64,000 bases of DNA, taken from Auricularia sp. M13 (taxonomy: Eukaryota > Basidiomycota > Agaricomycetes > Auriculariales > Auriculariaceae). Of this stretch, positions 34,797 to 45,603 are shown one piece after another. The first letter of the stretch is position 1. Each line of letters opens with the position of its first letter. Position numbers and translations under genes: made by a program. The stretch covers positions 372,001 to 436,000 of the forward strand of contig CM073202.1 of NCBI GenBank assembly GCA_037042915.1, read 5' to 3'. The notes under the pieces were generated by a model that saw only the letters and a program-made list of their open reading frames with translations, ran no database searches and was not told the DNA's origin.

Positions 34797-36667
34797 ATGT
34801 CGTTCGAAAAATTCAACATATTCGGGACCTCGTTCGAGGTCACCACGCGCTACGTCGACCTGCAGCCCATCGGGATGGGTACGTTGCGCAGTTCGCCCGG
34901 AATGCCCAGCTGAGCCCGGCTCCAGGCGCATTTGGGCTTGTCTGGTATGCGCCCCGTTTTGCCCAACGCAACGCGTCCGGCTGCGTGCTGCGCGCCGGAC
35001 GCTTGCGCCCGTCGCCGACGCTCGCTGAATTGCGCCCGGCAGTTCGGCGAAGGACAATATCTCAGGCGCAAATGTCGCAGTCAAGAAGATCGTGAGGCCG
35101 TTCGCCGAGCTCGTCCTCGCGAAACGCACATATCGCGAGCTCAAGCTGCTCAAGCATCTCAAGCACGACAACGTCAGTCCGCGCCGCCGCCGCATCATAC
35201 GTCCCGCGCCACACGGCCATTCTGACTTTGCTGCGACTGTTGCTAGATTATTGGCCTGGGCGACGTGTTTATCTCTCCATCCGAAGACATGTGCGTGCTC
35301 GCGCCTACCCCGTCTCACGCACCGACCACGCCACGTGCAGGTACATTATCACCGAACTACTTGGGACCGACCTCCATCGACTGCTCACCTCGCGGCGACT
35401 GGAAAAGCAATTCATCCAGTACTTTCTCTACCAGATACTTGTACGTCACCTGCTATTTTGAATTGCCGTCCCGCACTAACGCACCGTCCCTCAGCGCGCG
35501 TTGAAATACGTGCACTCTGCGGGTGTAGTGCATCGAGACCTGGTACGTCGCGGCGCCTCGCGCTACCGCGGATTGAACTCTGAACTCTGATGCGGCACAG
35601 AAACCGAGCAACATCCTCATCAACGAGAACTGCGACTTGAAGGTAAGCACCCGTGCTCCATGGCCCTTGTTCTCTCGCGTTTCGCACGTCAAGGCGCCTG
35701 TCTCTGTCGGCTCCCGGTCGGAATCTCTCCGCAGATATCCAGATCAGGGACCGCACTCACCCCGCCGTCTCACGTTTCCCCCTCCCTTCTCTTCCTGCCC
35801 TACCTGACGCCTTTCACCCTGCTCGCAGATATGCGACTTTGGACTGGCGAGGATCAAGGATAACCAGATGACGGGTTATGTCTCGACGCGGTACTACCGC
35901 GCGCCAGAGATCATGCTCACTTGGCAGCAATACGACGTCCCGGTCGACATGTGGTCTGCAGGGTGCATATTCGCCGAGATGCTTGAAGGGCGGCCGCTCT
36001 TCCCTGGCCGGGACCGTGAGTCCAGCGTTTTCCTCCCATTCCAGTGGACGTTCCCTGACATTCTCCGGGCGCACAGACGTGCACCAATTCACGCTGATAA
36101 CCGAGCTGCTGGGGACGCCGCCGGACGACGTGATACGGACGATAAGCAGCGCCAACACGCTCCGGTTCGTGAAGAACATGCCGCACCGCGAGCGCTGGCC
36201 GTTCAGCCAGCGGTTCGAGACGAAGGACCCGGTCGCGCTCGACCTGCTCGAGAAGATGCTCGTGTTCAACCCGAAGAAGCGCATCGGCGCGGCGGACGCG
36301 CTGTCGCACGAGTACGTCGCGCCGTACCACGAGCCCGCGGACGAGCCCGTCGCGGTGTCGCCGTTCGACTGGAGCTTCAACGAGGCCGACCTGCCCATGG
36401 AGACGTGGAAGGTCATGATGTACTCGGAGATCGTCGGTGAGTCCCACTCCCACTCTTCCACTTTCTTGATGCGCGCGCTCTGACCGCTGCATGCATGCGA
36501 CGGCAGACTTCCACCAGAACGGGAACGACGAGATGACGCTCGCGCTCAACATGGGCGAGCTCACGCACGAGGACGTCCAGGCGGCGCAGCAGCACCAGCA
36601 CCACGCCGGAAGCGTGAGCCCCGAGGCCGCCGCGGCCGTCAACGGATATCAGACGTCGCCCCAGTAG
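34797..36667 (+). CDS. HOG1: Stress-activated MAP kinase Hog1 (p38 type)
   Basis: Ten exons: 34797-34878, 34926-34944, 35043-35172, 35247-35290, 35341-35440, 35495-35542, 35601-35642, 35829-36015, 36077-36436 and 36507-36667, giving 390 residues. Hog1 hallmarks are present throughout: [26 protein letters not shown] (ATP-site Lys), [27 protein letters not shown] (Asp140), DFGLARI, activation lip [14 protein letters not shown] with Thr170-Gly-Tyr172, and the common-docking region near [13 protein letters not shown]. The tail is rich in Gln, His and Ala and ends NGYQTSPQ. Known role: end kinase of the high-osmolarity pathway, phosphorylated on both lip residues by Pbs2 and then acting in cytoplasm and nucleus. 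Exon 2 is only 19 bases. It is on the same strand as the hybrid kinase, two genes downstream. Confidence 0.96.
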
Positions 36668-37558
36668 CTGTGCGTAGTGTGCGCTTCTCGCTGTAGTGTA
36701 TTGCATCTAGCCCCCCGTTGCGTTGCGTTCAAGTTGTGTGTTCAGATCGGTCCCGGTTTTCGCGTCCCCAGTACATGCTACACCCAAACTTACCTCCCAG
36801 TCCATTGTTGCCCCGTTCACACCATATAGTTGCTTTGTCTATTAGTCGCAATGCCCCCGCCAGGAATTCAGTATTCAGCCATCAGGGGGTGGATGGGAGC
36901 GAAAGGCGCAGCGTGGAAACGTCCGCGGCTGCGCTCAAACCTGGAGTGCGCACGGAAAAGTGGGCGGGGAAGGGGGAAGAGGGGGACATTCGTGAGCCGT
37001 CGGACGCGTCCCCCCTTTTATGCGTTTTGGAACGACCGTTCGACGAGTACGAGGGCGGATGACCGCATTATGACCTCACGATCGGCGCCGGCGCCGCCGC
37101 GCAATACTTTGCAGTTTGAGGCAATCACTGACCTAGTGAATCAGCCCCTGATAACATGTTGTAGCCTAATCCGGCTGGCTGCACGCTTCTGACGTCGTCC
37201 GCGGGGATTCTTGGAGAGAATTCTGCGTCACTTGACTTGATGTACTATTCAGCCTCTGGCTGGCGCAGCAGCAGCACTTGCTGCATGCCGTTTCCTCCGC
37301 GCACTGCGGTGGATTATGGAGCCCTAAAGTCTTATGGGCGGGGACGGGGCACGCGCTCTCTGGTTGGGGCAATGTTGGAGCAGTAAAGTAGTGCGCCGCA
37401 TGCATGAAAGTGATGTTATGTATATTCCGAAGCAGGACAGGATTATAGAGCGAGACGAGACGATGGGGAAGCATGGATGAGTAGCCTTAGCGATGGGACA
37501 TGAGCAATAGGAGAGGGTGTTACGGATGCAGCGTGAGGAGATCGCGACTATGAGCATG
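36668..37558. other. Intergenic region, HOG1 to LINE
   Basis: HOG1 3' flank, then sequence that was joined to the F-box B 3' flank before the LINE arrived. No gene recognised. Confidence 0.5.
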
Positions 37559-37569
37559 AAGACGATGTG
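37559..37569 (+). repeat. Target-site duplication, 5' side of LINE
   Basis: AAGACGATGTG, repeated exactly at 43998-44008 directly after the LINE poly(A) tail. The two leading A may belong to the tail, so the sure part is 9 bases. Confidence 0.75.
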
Positions 37570-38464
37570 ACGTGCGCGCTGGTGCGGGATCTCGCGACTC
37601 GAGGGGCCGCAGTGTCAACATTCGCTCCTGGGCGAAGGCATGCATCGCGCGTTCTAGTTCGGCGCACGCACCGCGGTTTCTTGCGCTACGCAGACGCTGC
37701 GAGTTTCTGCATCGGCACTTATGCTAACGTCCGCCGAGCACCTCTACGCTGACGCAAGCCGCACCTCTCCCGTGAAATATATTCCGCGTCTCTAGAGACG
37801 CACTCGATGTATTTACGCGCCGACGCACGCCATACGCCTCAGCGACAACACGGCATTGCCTCTTCCTTTCCGTGAAGCACACATCGCACTTCCCCGCAAA
37901 GTCCACAAGGCGCCTCCATGCAGATCATCACTACGTCCCTGCTACACAGATGCGTTTTCACTACAATAATACGCACCGTCCTTTACCGCGAGACACGCCG
38001 CGTATTTACACGCAGATCCGACGCAATCTACACATTCCCGCACCAACGCACCCCCCTTACAACACACTAACTCCCGCACATAACCGTCATAAACGTATCC
38101 CGGTCGAACCACGGCCGGAACCCGGTGGCGCCCCGGCGGCATTTTGGCGATACCTCGGCCACATCTCGGCCAAACCTCGGAACCCAATCGACTGTGCCCT
38201 GAACATGCCTGAGGAGACCATACGCCATGGCACATGTGCCCCACATCGCCCCTCTCAAGACACTGAGCTGCATGATGCCCTGAACCGGCAATGGCCCAGC
38301 AGCCTCAGACCAAGGCTATGCACAACCCAAGCTAGTGCCCTTTTGCTGCCTAATTTACTGACCCTCGGGGACAGGAAGCAGCAGAAGGAAGCGGAGGTCT
38401 ATTTAGACCACGAGCAAGCCGCGCGGAGACGCTGAAGCCTGATGGAAATCGCACAGTCCGGACT

Positions 38465-40141
38465 GTGCGAGTAGTACTGACTGGCATAGCTCACCGTGCT
38501 GGCCGGTATGCCAGCTGCGCAGGATGGGTGCGCTGGCCCCTCTCTGCAAGATGTACAGCGCGAAACCCAATTACCACCAACAACACATCTCAGGTGACAA
38601 TTGATCGGTCTGGTTACACGTTCCAGAGCACCGAACCAGAGGTTTCTGATGCTGCCCTTCCCTCTGTGGATGATGGTGCTCAGGAAGCAGGAGGCAGCGC
38701 TTCGGGGAGAGAGTTCGTGATGAACAACATTCTGACGCCAGAAGGCTGGCGTCAAGATGCGCATCAGTCTGGCAAATCCGGCACTGACGCAAGCGACCTA
38801 ACTACGCCACGATCAGTGGCAGGGTCGAGCTCAGCATATGAACAGACACCATCTGATGCTGGGAATAACTACTCAAACCATGCAGTATTACCAATAATGC
38901 AGGACAATCAGACGCGCTCAAAGAAGAGCACCAAAGCCTATATCAAACTGGCCTCTGAGAATATGAAAGGCCGTGGTGCGCAGAAGATAGCTGGCAGCGT
39001 CAAATGGAAAAAGATTGCAGAAGACATTCGCAGTCAGAAGATTGGCATCATGGCCATTCAGGAGACTCACCTTGATGCGCAGCACCTGGATGAAATTCAT
39101 CGCTACTATGAACATCTACATGTAGAGAATACTGCGCTGCCAGCAAACCCCACGGGCGCGGGGGGCGTTGCGCTGGTCTTCAACAAGCTACTTACAAATT
39201 ATCGCACTATTGACACTCATGTCCTGGTTCCAGGCAGAGCGATAGTGTGCAAAATCGAATGGCATAGGGACTCAAGCCTGGTCGTCCTCGCCATATACGC
39301 GCCCACCACTGCTAAGGCAAATAAAGAGTTCTGGGAGACTCTGAAAAAGACTCTCAGGCGTGCAAAGGGCAAGATTCCCAAACCAGATGTCATGCTGGGA
39401 GATTTCAACCAGGTGGAAGACCCCATCGATCGCTTCCCTGCAAAATTGTCAAAGATAGATGCACCACAGTCCTTCGAAGACCTCAAAAGGTATCTGAAAG
39501 TCACAGATGGGTGGAGAGACACCTTCCCTGACAGCATCGAATGGACATGGAGGAACATGCCTCTGTCATCCATGTCTCGCATTGATAGGATCTACTTGAC
39601 CAGCAAAATGCGTGCAGTCAGTAGACAATGGGGAATTAATGTGTCGAGCATAAATACATACGATCACAGCAGAATCTCAGTTGAGTTAGTGTGCAGAGAT
39701 GCGCCAGACATTGGCCCTGGACGCTGGACCATGTCTGAGAACCTAACAAGAGATAAGATTTTCATGTCAGAGGTGTACAAACTGGGCAAAGACGCCCAGT
39801 CAGAAATGGACACCATCGCCTTTTTGGGTAGAACAGAATACAATAACCCCCAGCGTACCTGGGAGCGTCTGAAAGAGCAGATCAGAAAGGCTGCAAAGAC
39901 TAGAAGCAAAAACCTCAACTGCGCCAGGCGCACAAAATTGACAAAAGCGCAAGAACAGAGAAACTCTGCCAAAACCTGCCTGAGAGCAGCATCCTCGCCT
40001 GATGAAATCACAGAGGCAAAAGCGCAGCTCAGAAAAGCTGAAATGGAGATCTACAATCTACAGGATGGCTCGCACACCTCCATATTCCAGAATAGATCAA
40101 CACGTGTCTGGCTGGAAGCAGAGACCATGTCCAAGTCCTAG
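38465..40141 (+). CDS. LINE ORF, endonuclease part
   Basis: Open from before 38465; the first in-frame ATG is at 38720. It carries the AP-endonuclease fold of LINEs: Asn in ASENMKG, Glu in IQETHLD, VLAIYAPTT, catalytic Asp/Asn in MLGDFNQVED, SRIDRIYL, and Asp-His in YDHSRIS. A basic linker follows, and the frame stops at TAG (40139-40141). The next frame continues in the same phase, so the stop splits one original protein between endonuclease and reverse transcriptase. Confidence 0.88.
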   Translation: MRVVLTGIAHRAGRYASCAGWVRWPLSARCTARNPITTNNTSQVTIDRSGYTFQSTEPEVSDAALPSVDDGAQEAGGSASGREFVMNNILTPEGWRQDAHQSGKSGTDASDLTTPRSVAGSSSAYEQTPSDAGNNYSNHAVLPIMQDNQTRSKKSTKAYIKLASENMKGRGAQKIAGSVKWKKIAEDIRSQKIGIMAIQETHLDAQHLDEIHRYYEHLHVENTALPANPTGAGGVALVFNKLLTNYRTIDTHVLVPGRAIVCKIEWHRDSSLVVLAIYAPTTAKANKEFWETLKKTLRRAKGKIPKPDVMLGDFNQVEDPIDRFPAKLSKIDAPQSFEDLKRYLKVTDGWRDTFPDSIEWTWRNMPLSSMSRIDRIYLTSKMRAVSRQWGINVSSINTYDHSRISVELVCRDAPDIGPGRWTMSENLTRDKIFMSEVYKLGKDAQSEMDTIAFLGRTEYNNPQRTWERLKEQIRKAAKTRSKNLNCARRTKLTKAQEQRNSAKTCLRAASSPDEITEAKAQLRKAEMEIYNLQDGSHTSIFQNRSTRVWLEAETMSKS

Positions 40142-40150
40142 TTCAGCTGG

Positions 40151-43100
40151 GTGAAAAGTAAAAAACCGCGTGATACCATGATGCAACTCAAGCGCCCAGG
40201 GTGTGAACCAGCACAGTATGTTCTGGAATCACGCGATATGGCAGATTTGGCTGGAGAATACCACAACTCGATCCAGTCCAAAGATCTGGACGTAGATGAA
40301 GCTGCGCGCTCACTGGCCATAGAGCACGCTTTAGATCACCTGGAGCGTCGCGCAGATGCAAGTGCGCGTGCCAAACTAGCAGCTGTAATATCAAGAGAGG
40401 ATGTAACTGAATCTCTGGCGTCCTCGAAATGTGGAAAAGCTGCTGGCTTAGATGGACTCATATATGAACTCTGGAAAGTCATCCACAAGCAGTTCTGTAA
40501 ATCCAGGGGCAAAGAAGATCAAACCTTTGACGTCGTGGGTATGATGACAATGGTCTTTGAAGATATTGAACTCCATGGCTTAGACGCAGACTCCAAATTC
40601 GCAGAAGGCTGGCTGTGCCCCTTGTACAAGAAGGGAGATAGAAGTGAGATCGCGAATTATAGGCCGATCACACTCCTCAACACAGACTACAAAATTTACA
40701 CCAAGGCCTTGGCGCTCAGGCTGGCCAGCATTGCGCCCCAGCTCATTCATGAATCTCAGGCTGGCTTTGTCCAGGGTCGCAGTATCACAGACCACTCCAA
40801 AATCACGAGTCTCATCCTTGATTACGCTGAAGCCAAGGAAGAAAATGGCGCCATTGTAGCGCTGGACCAGGAAAAAGCTTATGATCGCATAAGACATGAC
40901 TATCTGCACAAGATTCTCAAAGCCTTTGGCTTCCCAGAGCACTTTGTGAATGCGGTCAGGACGCTGTATGAAAATGCTTTCACTGTGGTCATGATCAATG
41001 GCTTCGCAAGCAAAAAGTTTAGAGTTACCAGAGGCGTCAGACAGGGAGATCCCCTCTCCTGCTTGCTTTTTAACTTGGCAATAGAGCCGCTCTCAGCTAT
41101 GCTCAGACGCTCTGAGCTGCAAGGCTACAAGATTGATGGCATTGAGGGCAAACTAATCGCCACATTGTATGCAGATGATACAACAGTGTACATGAGTGAG
41201 AATGACTCTTACCAGCGCCTCTTCCAGATCCTGGACCAGTGGTGCCTTGCAGCAGGTGCTCGCTTCAATGTGCAGAAAACTGAAATCGTTCCAATGGGTA
41301 CAAAAGAGTACAGGACACAGGTCCTGGATTCGAGACGCCTCAGAGATGGGGACCCTGCCATCCCAGACTCAGTGCGCATTGCCAGAGATGGCGAACCCAT
41401 TCGCATACTTGGTACCTGGCCAGGCAATGGAGTGCAGAATGTGAATGCCTGGTCCTCCATCCAGGACAAAATTGCTGAAACTCTACAAAGATGGGAAAGT
41501 AAGCGCCCCTCGCTTAATGGGAGGAGCATTATATCACAGGTTGTGGTAGGCGGATTTACCCAGTACCTTACTGCTGCCCAAGGCATGCCAACTAAGTTGG
41601 AAAAACGCCTGGATAAAATGACGCTTGACTTCCTCTGGGCAGGCTCTCGCCGCCACCCAATTAATATGGATACTCTGCGCCTGGGTAGAGACCATGGAGG
41701 TCTGGGTCTGTTCCACACTGAGAGCAGAAATGATGCGCAATACCTGAAATGGGTGGGCGCATATATCAAAAATGATGAGACGCGTCCAATGTGGACCTAC
41801 CTGGCAGACTTCATCTTCAGAATGGCCATCATCAACAAGGACAAGAAATGGGTGCCGACAGACGCACGCATCAACCCCTTCCAACAGGTGTGGCGACCCA
41901 ACAAGCAGAAACTACCTTTCATCTTGCAGCAAATGGTGAGGGTTGCAGCTAAATATAATGTCGCCCTTGATGCGCCTCAGATCCCAGAACATATAAGGGA
42001 AGATATGCCCATATGGGCACACCCAGCCATGGGACAACCAGATGCTCTGCGAGAATATAGGAGAGAAGTGCGATGCCTAAAGACCTCTCATGCAGTCTGT
42101 ACGGTTGAAGATCTAGAAGAGATAGCTGAACCTGATGACTTTGACCATGAGGAGTCTAGCACCTGCATATGCGACAATTGCATGACTGATAGAACAGAGG
42201 GCTGCAAGAACCCCTTCAAATGCCAGGAATTTGCTCGTGACATTCTGAGCGAGCTTGCGCCCAAGTGGAACACTGCGACCACACAGGCTGAAGTAGACTC
42301 CAGCATGTGGGAAACTTTCGTAGAGGGTCGCATGGAGGCAATCCAGGCTGGTGAACCAATAATTTTCGACCCAACCCTACACCAAGGTGATGATCTGGCC
42401 AGCTACTACAGAGCTTTCGTGGACACAATGGCCCTCAGTGAGAGAGGGGTGACAGATACCATATGTGATGCGGCACCTGTACGACCACATGGAGACAAGG
42501 ATGCAGAGGCTGTGGAAGTGGTCGTCTGCGGTGCAATCATAAATGGAGACTCAGCAATTGCCAAGGGCGGCTTTGCAGCATATTTTCCAGAACACGATTT
42601 CGACGACAAAGTGGGCTACTGCCCAGGGGATACACACTCCTATGTGCGCAGTGTAGCCACAGCAATAAAGATGGCAGCAACAACGGCACCAAGACATCGC
42701 CCTCTGCACATGATCAGCACCAGTGCAGCAGTGGTAAGAATGCTCACCCTCGATTTATCCAAGCATGAGTCCACTGGTTGGATGGACTTGCCAAATGAGG
42801 CAGACGCCATGCGAGCAGCGGCTGCAGCTCTGCGTGCCAGAGGTGCACCGACCTCGTTCACATGCATAGCCAAGAACAGAGTCAAGCACTGGCCACAGGT
42901 TGGAGAGGCAAGAAAAATGGCCCTTGTGGCTGCAGAAGTGGGCCCACTTTTTGACTCGGACCTCGAGGAGCTGGTGCCCTTTGATAAGCCTGGGCTTGCA
43001 ATTGCAAATATCACTCAGAGAGAAGCACATAGAGCCATAAAATGGCTCGCCCAGAAAAAAGTCAAACAGCGAAAAGCGACTCTGGAAAATCTCAAACTAA

Positions 43101-43816
43101 TAAAATGGCGTGTACATCATGCGACAGACTTCATGCCACTGGAGTCTCAGTTCTGGCAGAGTCTGCAATCCAAAAACCTCTCGCGCAGTGTGCGCAACTT
43201 CCTTTGGAAGATGGCCCATGGTGCGCACAAAGTTGGCGACTATTTCAGCAAAATGCCAGAACCATGGGCGTCATATGCCACATGTCCATCATGCCAGGAA
43301 ACTGAGACCATGGAACACATCCTCCTAAAATGCGAGAGCTCAGGTTTTGAAACAGTATGGGCCCTGGCCCAGGACTTCTTGAAGAGTCGCAAGATCAACA
43401 TAGACATAGACATCGGGGTTATCATGGGTTGTGCAACCATGCGAATCGGACACATGGGGTCTGCAAGAAATCGTGCGCTGGAGCGCATCTTCTGCATTAT
43501 TGTGTCAGAATCCGCCTTCCTGATCTGGAAGATAAGGTGTGAAACCCGTATTGAGCACGCTGAGGATCCGGACTGGGTCATGCCAGAAGAGGAGGTGGCC
43601 AAAAGATGGAAGAAAATGTGCGAATCACGTCGCGTGCAGGATAAACTTCTCACAAATAAACATCGTTACAAGACGAAGGCGCTGTGCAATGTGCTATATG
43701 AAGATACTTGGATAGATCGCAGTGCCAACCCTGATTACTGGAAAGCACAATTTTGGAATAAACAGACCGGTTTTTTAGTGGGTACGGGGAATGACACCAG
43801 GAATGGTGTCGGTTGA
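40151..43816 (+). CDS. LINE ORF, reverse transcriptase part
   Basis: Continues the phase of the preceding frame for about 1,220 residues. Reverse transcriptase motifs: GLDGLIYELWK, NYRPITLLNTDYKI, AGFVQGRSITDH, motif A LDQEKAYDRI, motif B GVRQGDPLSCLLFN and motif C LYADDTTVY (about 41165). A middle region at about 42500-42930 resembles RNase H in layout but lacks its acidic residues. Near the end is a zinc finger, CPSCQETETMEHILLKC. In the family this protein nicks the target and copies the RNA in place. Usefulness of this copy is doubtful because of the upstream stop. Confidence 0.9.
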   Translation: MKSKKPRDTMMQLKRPGCEPAQYVLESRDMADLAGEYHNSIQSKDLDVDEAARSLAIEHALDHLERRADASARAKLAAVISREDVTESLASSKCGKAAGLDGLIYELWKVIHKQFCKSRGKEDQTFDVVGMMTMVFEDIELHGLDADSKFAEGWLCPLYKKGDRSEIANYRPITLLNTDYKIYTKALALRLASIAPQLIHESQAGFVQGRSITDHSKITSLILDYAEAKEENGAIVALDQEKAYDRIRHDYLHKILKAFGFPEHFVNAVRTLYENAFTVVMINGFASKKFRVTRGVRQGDPLSCLLFNLAIEPLSAMLRRSELQGYKIDGIEGKLIATLYADDTTVYMSENDSYQRLFQILDQWCLAAGARFNVQKTEIVPMGTKEYRTQVLDSRRLRDGDPAIPDSVRIARDGEPIRILGTWPGNGVQNVNAWSSIQDKIAETLQRWESKRPSLNGRSIISQVVVGGFTQYLTAAQGMPTKLEKRLDKMTLDFLWAGSRRHPINMDTLRLGRDHGGLGLFHTESRNDAQYLKWVGAYIKNDETRPMWTYLADFIFRMAIINKDKKWVPTDARINPFQQVWRPNKQKLPFILQQMVRVAAKYNVALDAPQIPEHIREDMPIWAHPAMGQPDALREYRREVRCLKTSHAVCTVEDLEEIAEPDDFDHEESSTCICDNCMTDRTEGCKNPFKCQEFARDILSELAPKWNTATTQAEVDSSMWETFVEGRMEAIQAGEPIIFDPTLHQGDDLASYYRAFVDTMALSERGVTDTICDAAPVRPHGDKDAEAVEVVVCGAIINGDSAIAKGGFAAYFPEHDFDDKVGYCPGDTHSYVRSVATAIKMAATTAPRHRPLHMISTSAAVVRMLTLDLSKHESTGWMDLPNEADAMRAAAAALRARGAPTSFTCIAKNRVKHWPQVGEARKMALVAAEVGPLFDSDLEELVPFDKPGLAIANITQREAHRAIKWLAQKKVKQRKATLENLKLIKWRVHHATDFMPLESQFWQSLQSKNLSRSVRNFLWKMAHGAHKVGDYFSKMPEPWASYATCPSCQETETMEHILLKCESSGFETVWALAQDFLKSRKINIDIDIGVIMGCATMRIGHMGSARNRALERIFCIIVSESAFLIWKIRCETRIEHAEDPDWVMPEEEVAKRWKKMCESRRVQDKLLTNKHRYKTKALCNVLYEDTWIDRSANPDYWKAQFWNKQTGFLVGTGNDTRNGVG

Positions 43817-43997
43817 TTCTCAAGCCCCACACTACCCCAACAGGTGTGCTAAAGGCTATTTTTCCGGTCGGTGTCGTCGTTTCATGGACTGCCTCCCAGT
43901 CCTAACTCCAGCAGCCCGCCAAGGCGGGCAAGGATGGGCAAGGGATAACTATGTTATTCTAACCCTATCTGACGCTCCACAAAAAAAAAAAAAAAAA

Positions 43998-44008
43998 AAG
44001 ACGATGTG
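43998..44008 (+). repeat. Target-site duplication, 3' side of LINE
   Basis: AAGACGATGTG following the poly(A) run, identical to 37559-37569. Confidence 0.75.
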
Positions 44009-44078
44009 CGATGGGGACTTGGAGAAGCGAGAAAGCGGGACAGCCTGGGCAGTCGTGTCGACAAAATGCAGAGATAGA

Positions 44079-45206
44079 TCACGCGAACATGGACTGGTCC
44101 TCGGAGAACCAGTCCATGTCTAGTTCGAATCCGCCCGAGAATCCCGAGAATGGCTGAATGAACGAATCAGTGTCTCTGGCGCAGCAATCGGGTGCAGTGG
44201 CTAATTTACTCACAATCCCACTGATGGTCACGATCTCGAGCTGGGGCCAGATAGGCTGGAGGACATCGCGGAGCGCAGCGTCCGAACCGGGCGCGACGGG
44301 TTCGTAGAGGCATCTCATTAAGTCGAGATTGATAATGAGCGCACGCAGGTTCTTGAGCTCGCGGAAACCATCAGGGCATCGGCCGCCGAGCCACTGGAGA
44401 GATGTAAGATTTTTCGCAACATGCTAGGGTGGGGTGGGGTGGTCACTCACCGTGCAAATGTCCCCCGGCACAACGCCCGAAAGTCGGAGCGTCTCGAGAT
44501 TGGGGCACGCGGTGCAGATCCAATAGACGCCGGAGGACATGTCGAACGGGACTTCGAGGTCAAGAATGTGCTTGTTGGCGAGCGCATTCAGTACGGGTGG
44601 CGTCACGTAGTCGGAGCGTATCTTGACCGAAGTGACAGTGTCGCGCGCCGGAAGAAGGGCCTGCATCATATAATCCGAACCGCAGATCGAACGAAGGGCG
44701 GGCAAGGCGCCAGCAGGAAGGTTATCCTCTACCTCCTCCTGGGGCCAGTCCCACACCGATAGGTCCTCCAGCAGCGGGACGTTGCCCAAAAGCTCGAAGA
44801 GCTGCTCGCGCAGGAAAAAGTTCCAGCGGATGCTCAGCGACCTGAGGTTGCGTGGCAGAGACTTCACGCCTTCGCATGGCGTCGGCACGCTTGTATACAG
44901 ACTCAGGACGGTGGCATTCTTGATGTTGTTGATAACGTCCACAAGGATACGAATTGGCCGGCCTTCGAGGACGACGGTGAGGGACCTGACGTGGTCGTTC
45001 CGGCGGCGTCCCTCCACGAAGAGGCTATTGAGGCTCCGCACTGTTTCAAAGTGCCCGCAGCTCAGGTTTATATCCCTATATAGCTCTCGTTCCGCCTCGG
45101 AGTTGTAAGCATGCGCCGTTAAGGCCAGCGCAGCGAGGTCACTTGGGGCCATGAAGGTACAGATGTACCCAAGCAGCTCCGTCTGAAGGTCCGTGAAGCC
45201 GGGCAT
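44079..45206 (-). CDS. F-box protein, copy B of an inverted paralogue pair
   Basis: Three exons on the minus strand: 45206-44451, 44393-44214 and 44153-44079, giving 336 residues. Its F-box (FTDLQTELLGYICTFMAPSD) and leucine-rich body match F-box A at 32573-33645 by eye at roughly 60 percent, with the same three-exon plan and a same-length second exon (180 bases). The last exon differs, ending FELDMDWFSEDQSMFA. The promoter is also shared. Presumed SCF substrate receptor. The gene's 3' side now faces the LINE, whose tail ends about 70 bases away, so its 3' UTR may have been altered. Confidence 0.85.
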
Positions 45207-45603
45207 CTGATACAGCCGTCAGCGCCCAATAAAAACGCTGTGGTCATGCGCCCTAGCGAGCTGGAGGCGACGTACAGTTTTGGTAGGGTGGTGGTTGAGA
45301 AATTTAGTGAAGGCGAGTGTGGACCAATTGCGTGTACAGAACGCGGGGAGATGCTCTGCGCGCGACGACGACGCACTGTCTGGAGACCTGGACGAGATGG
45401 TGGGTGTACGAAGACAACAGCGAAGCATTGACCGGTCCGAGCCGCACCACGTTTATATGATACCGGCTTCCACCGCGCACCACGCTTCTCCGCGGTTTCG
45501 ATTTGTTGGCAGAGGAACTGTTTGCAAGGGGCTTGAAATTGGAAAGGAAGATGCGCCCTTTGCGCGATACAGTCACGAAAATGGATATACAATGGTCAGA
45601 AGC
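45207..45603. other. Intergenic region upstream of F-box B
   Basis: Promoter of F-box B and 3' flank of the SurE gene. On the minus strand ATCATATAAACG (near 45455) and the blocks after it match the F-box A promoter. No gene. Confidence 0.6.

Larger units (their letters stand above)
37570..43999 (+). mobile_element. LINE (non-LTR retrotransposon), about 6.4 kb
   Basis: Encodes an APE-type endonuclease, a reverse transcriptase and a C-terminal CCHC finger, has a tail of about 19 A ending at 43999, no terminal repeats, and is bordered by a 9 to 11 base target-site duplication. These are the marks of target-primed integration. The 5' part (37570-38464) is A/C-rich and no ORF1 product is recognisable; it may be an untranslated leader. 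The main reading frame is open for about 1,780 codons with a single in-frame TAG at 40139-40141. The intact tail and duplication point to a young insertion. It landed about 70 bases beyond the stop of F-box B. Clade not assigned; Tad1/I-like elements have a similar domain order. Confidence 0.9.

Noticed and set aside
37872-38435. ORF1 (gag-like) protein of the LINE
   Set aside because: The frame is open but His/Pro/Thr/Arg-rich from A/C-rich DNA, with no CCHC or coiled-coil features. More likely leader sequence.
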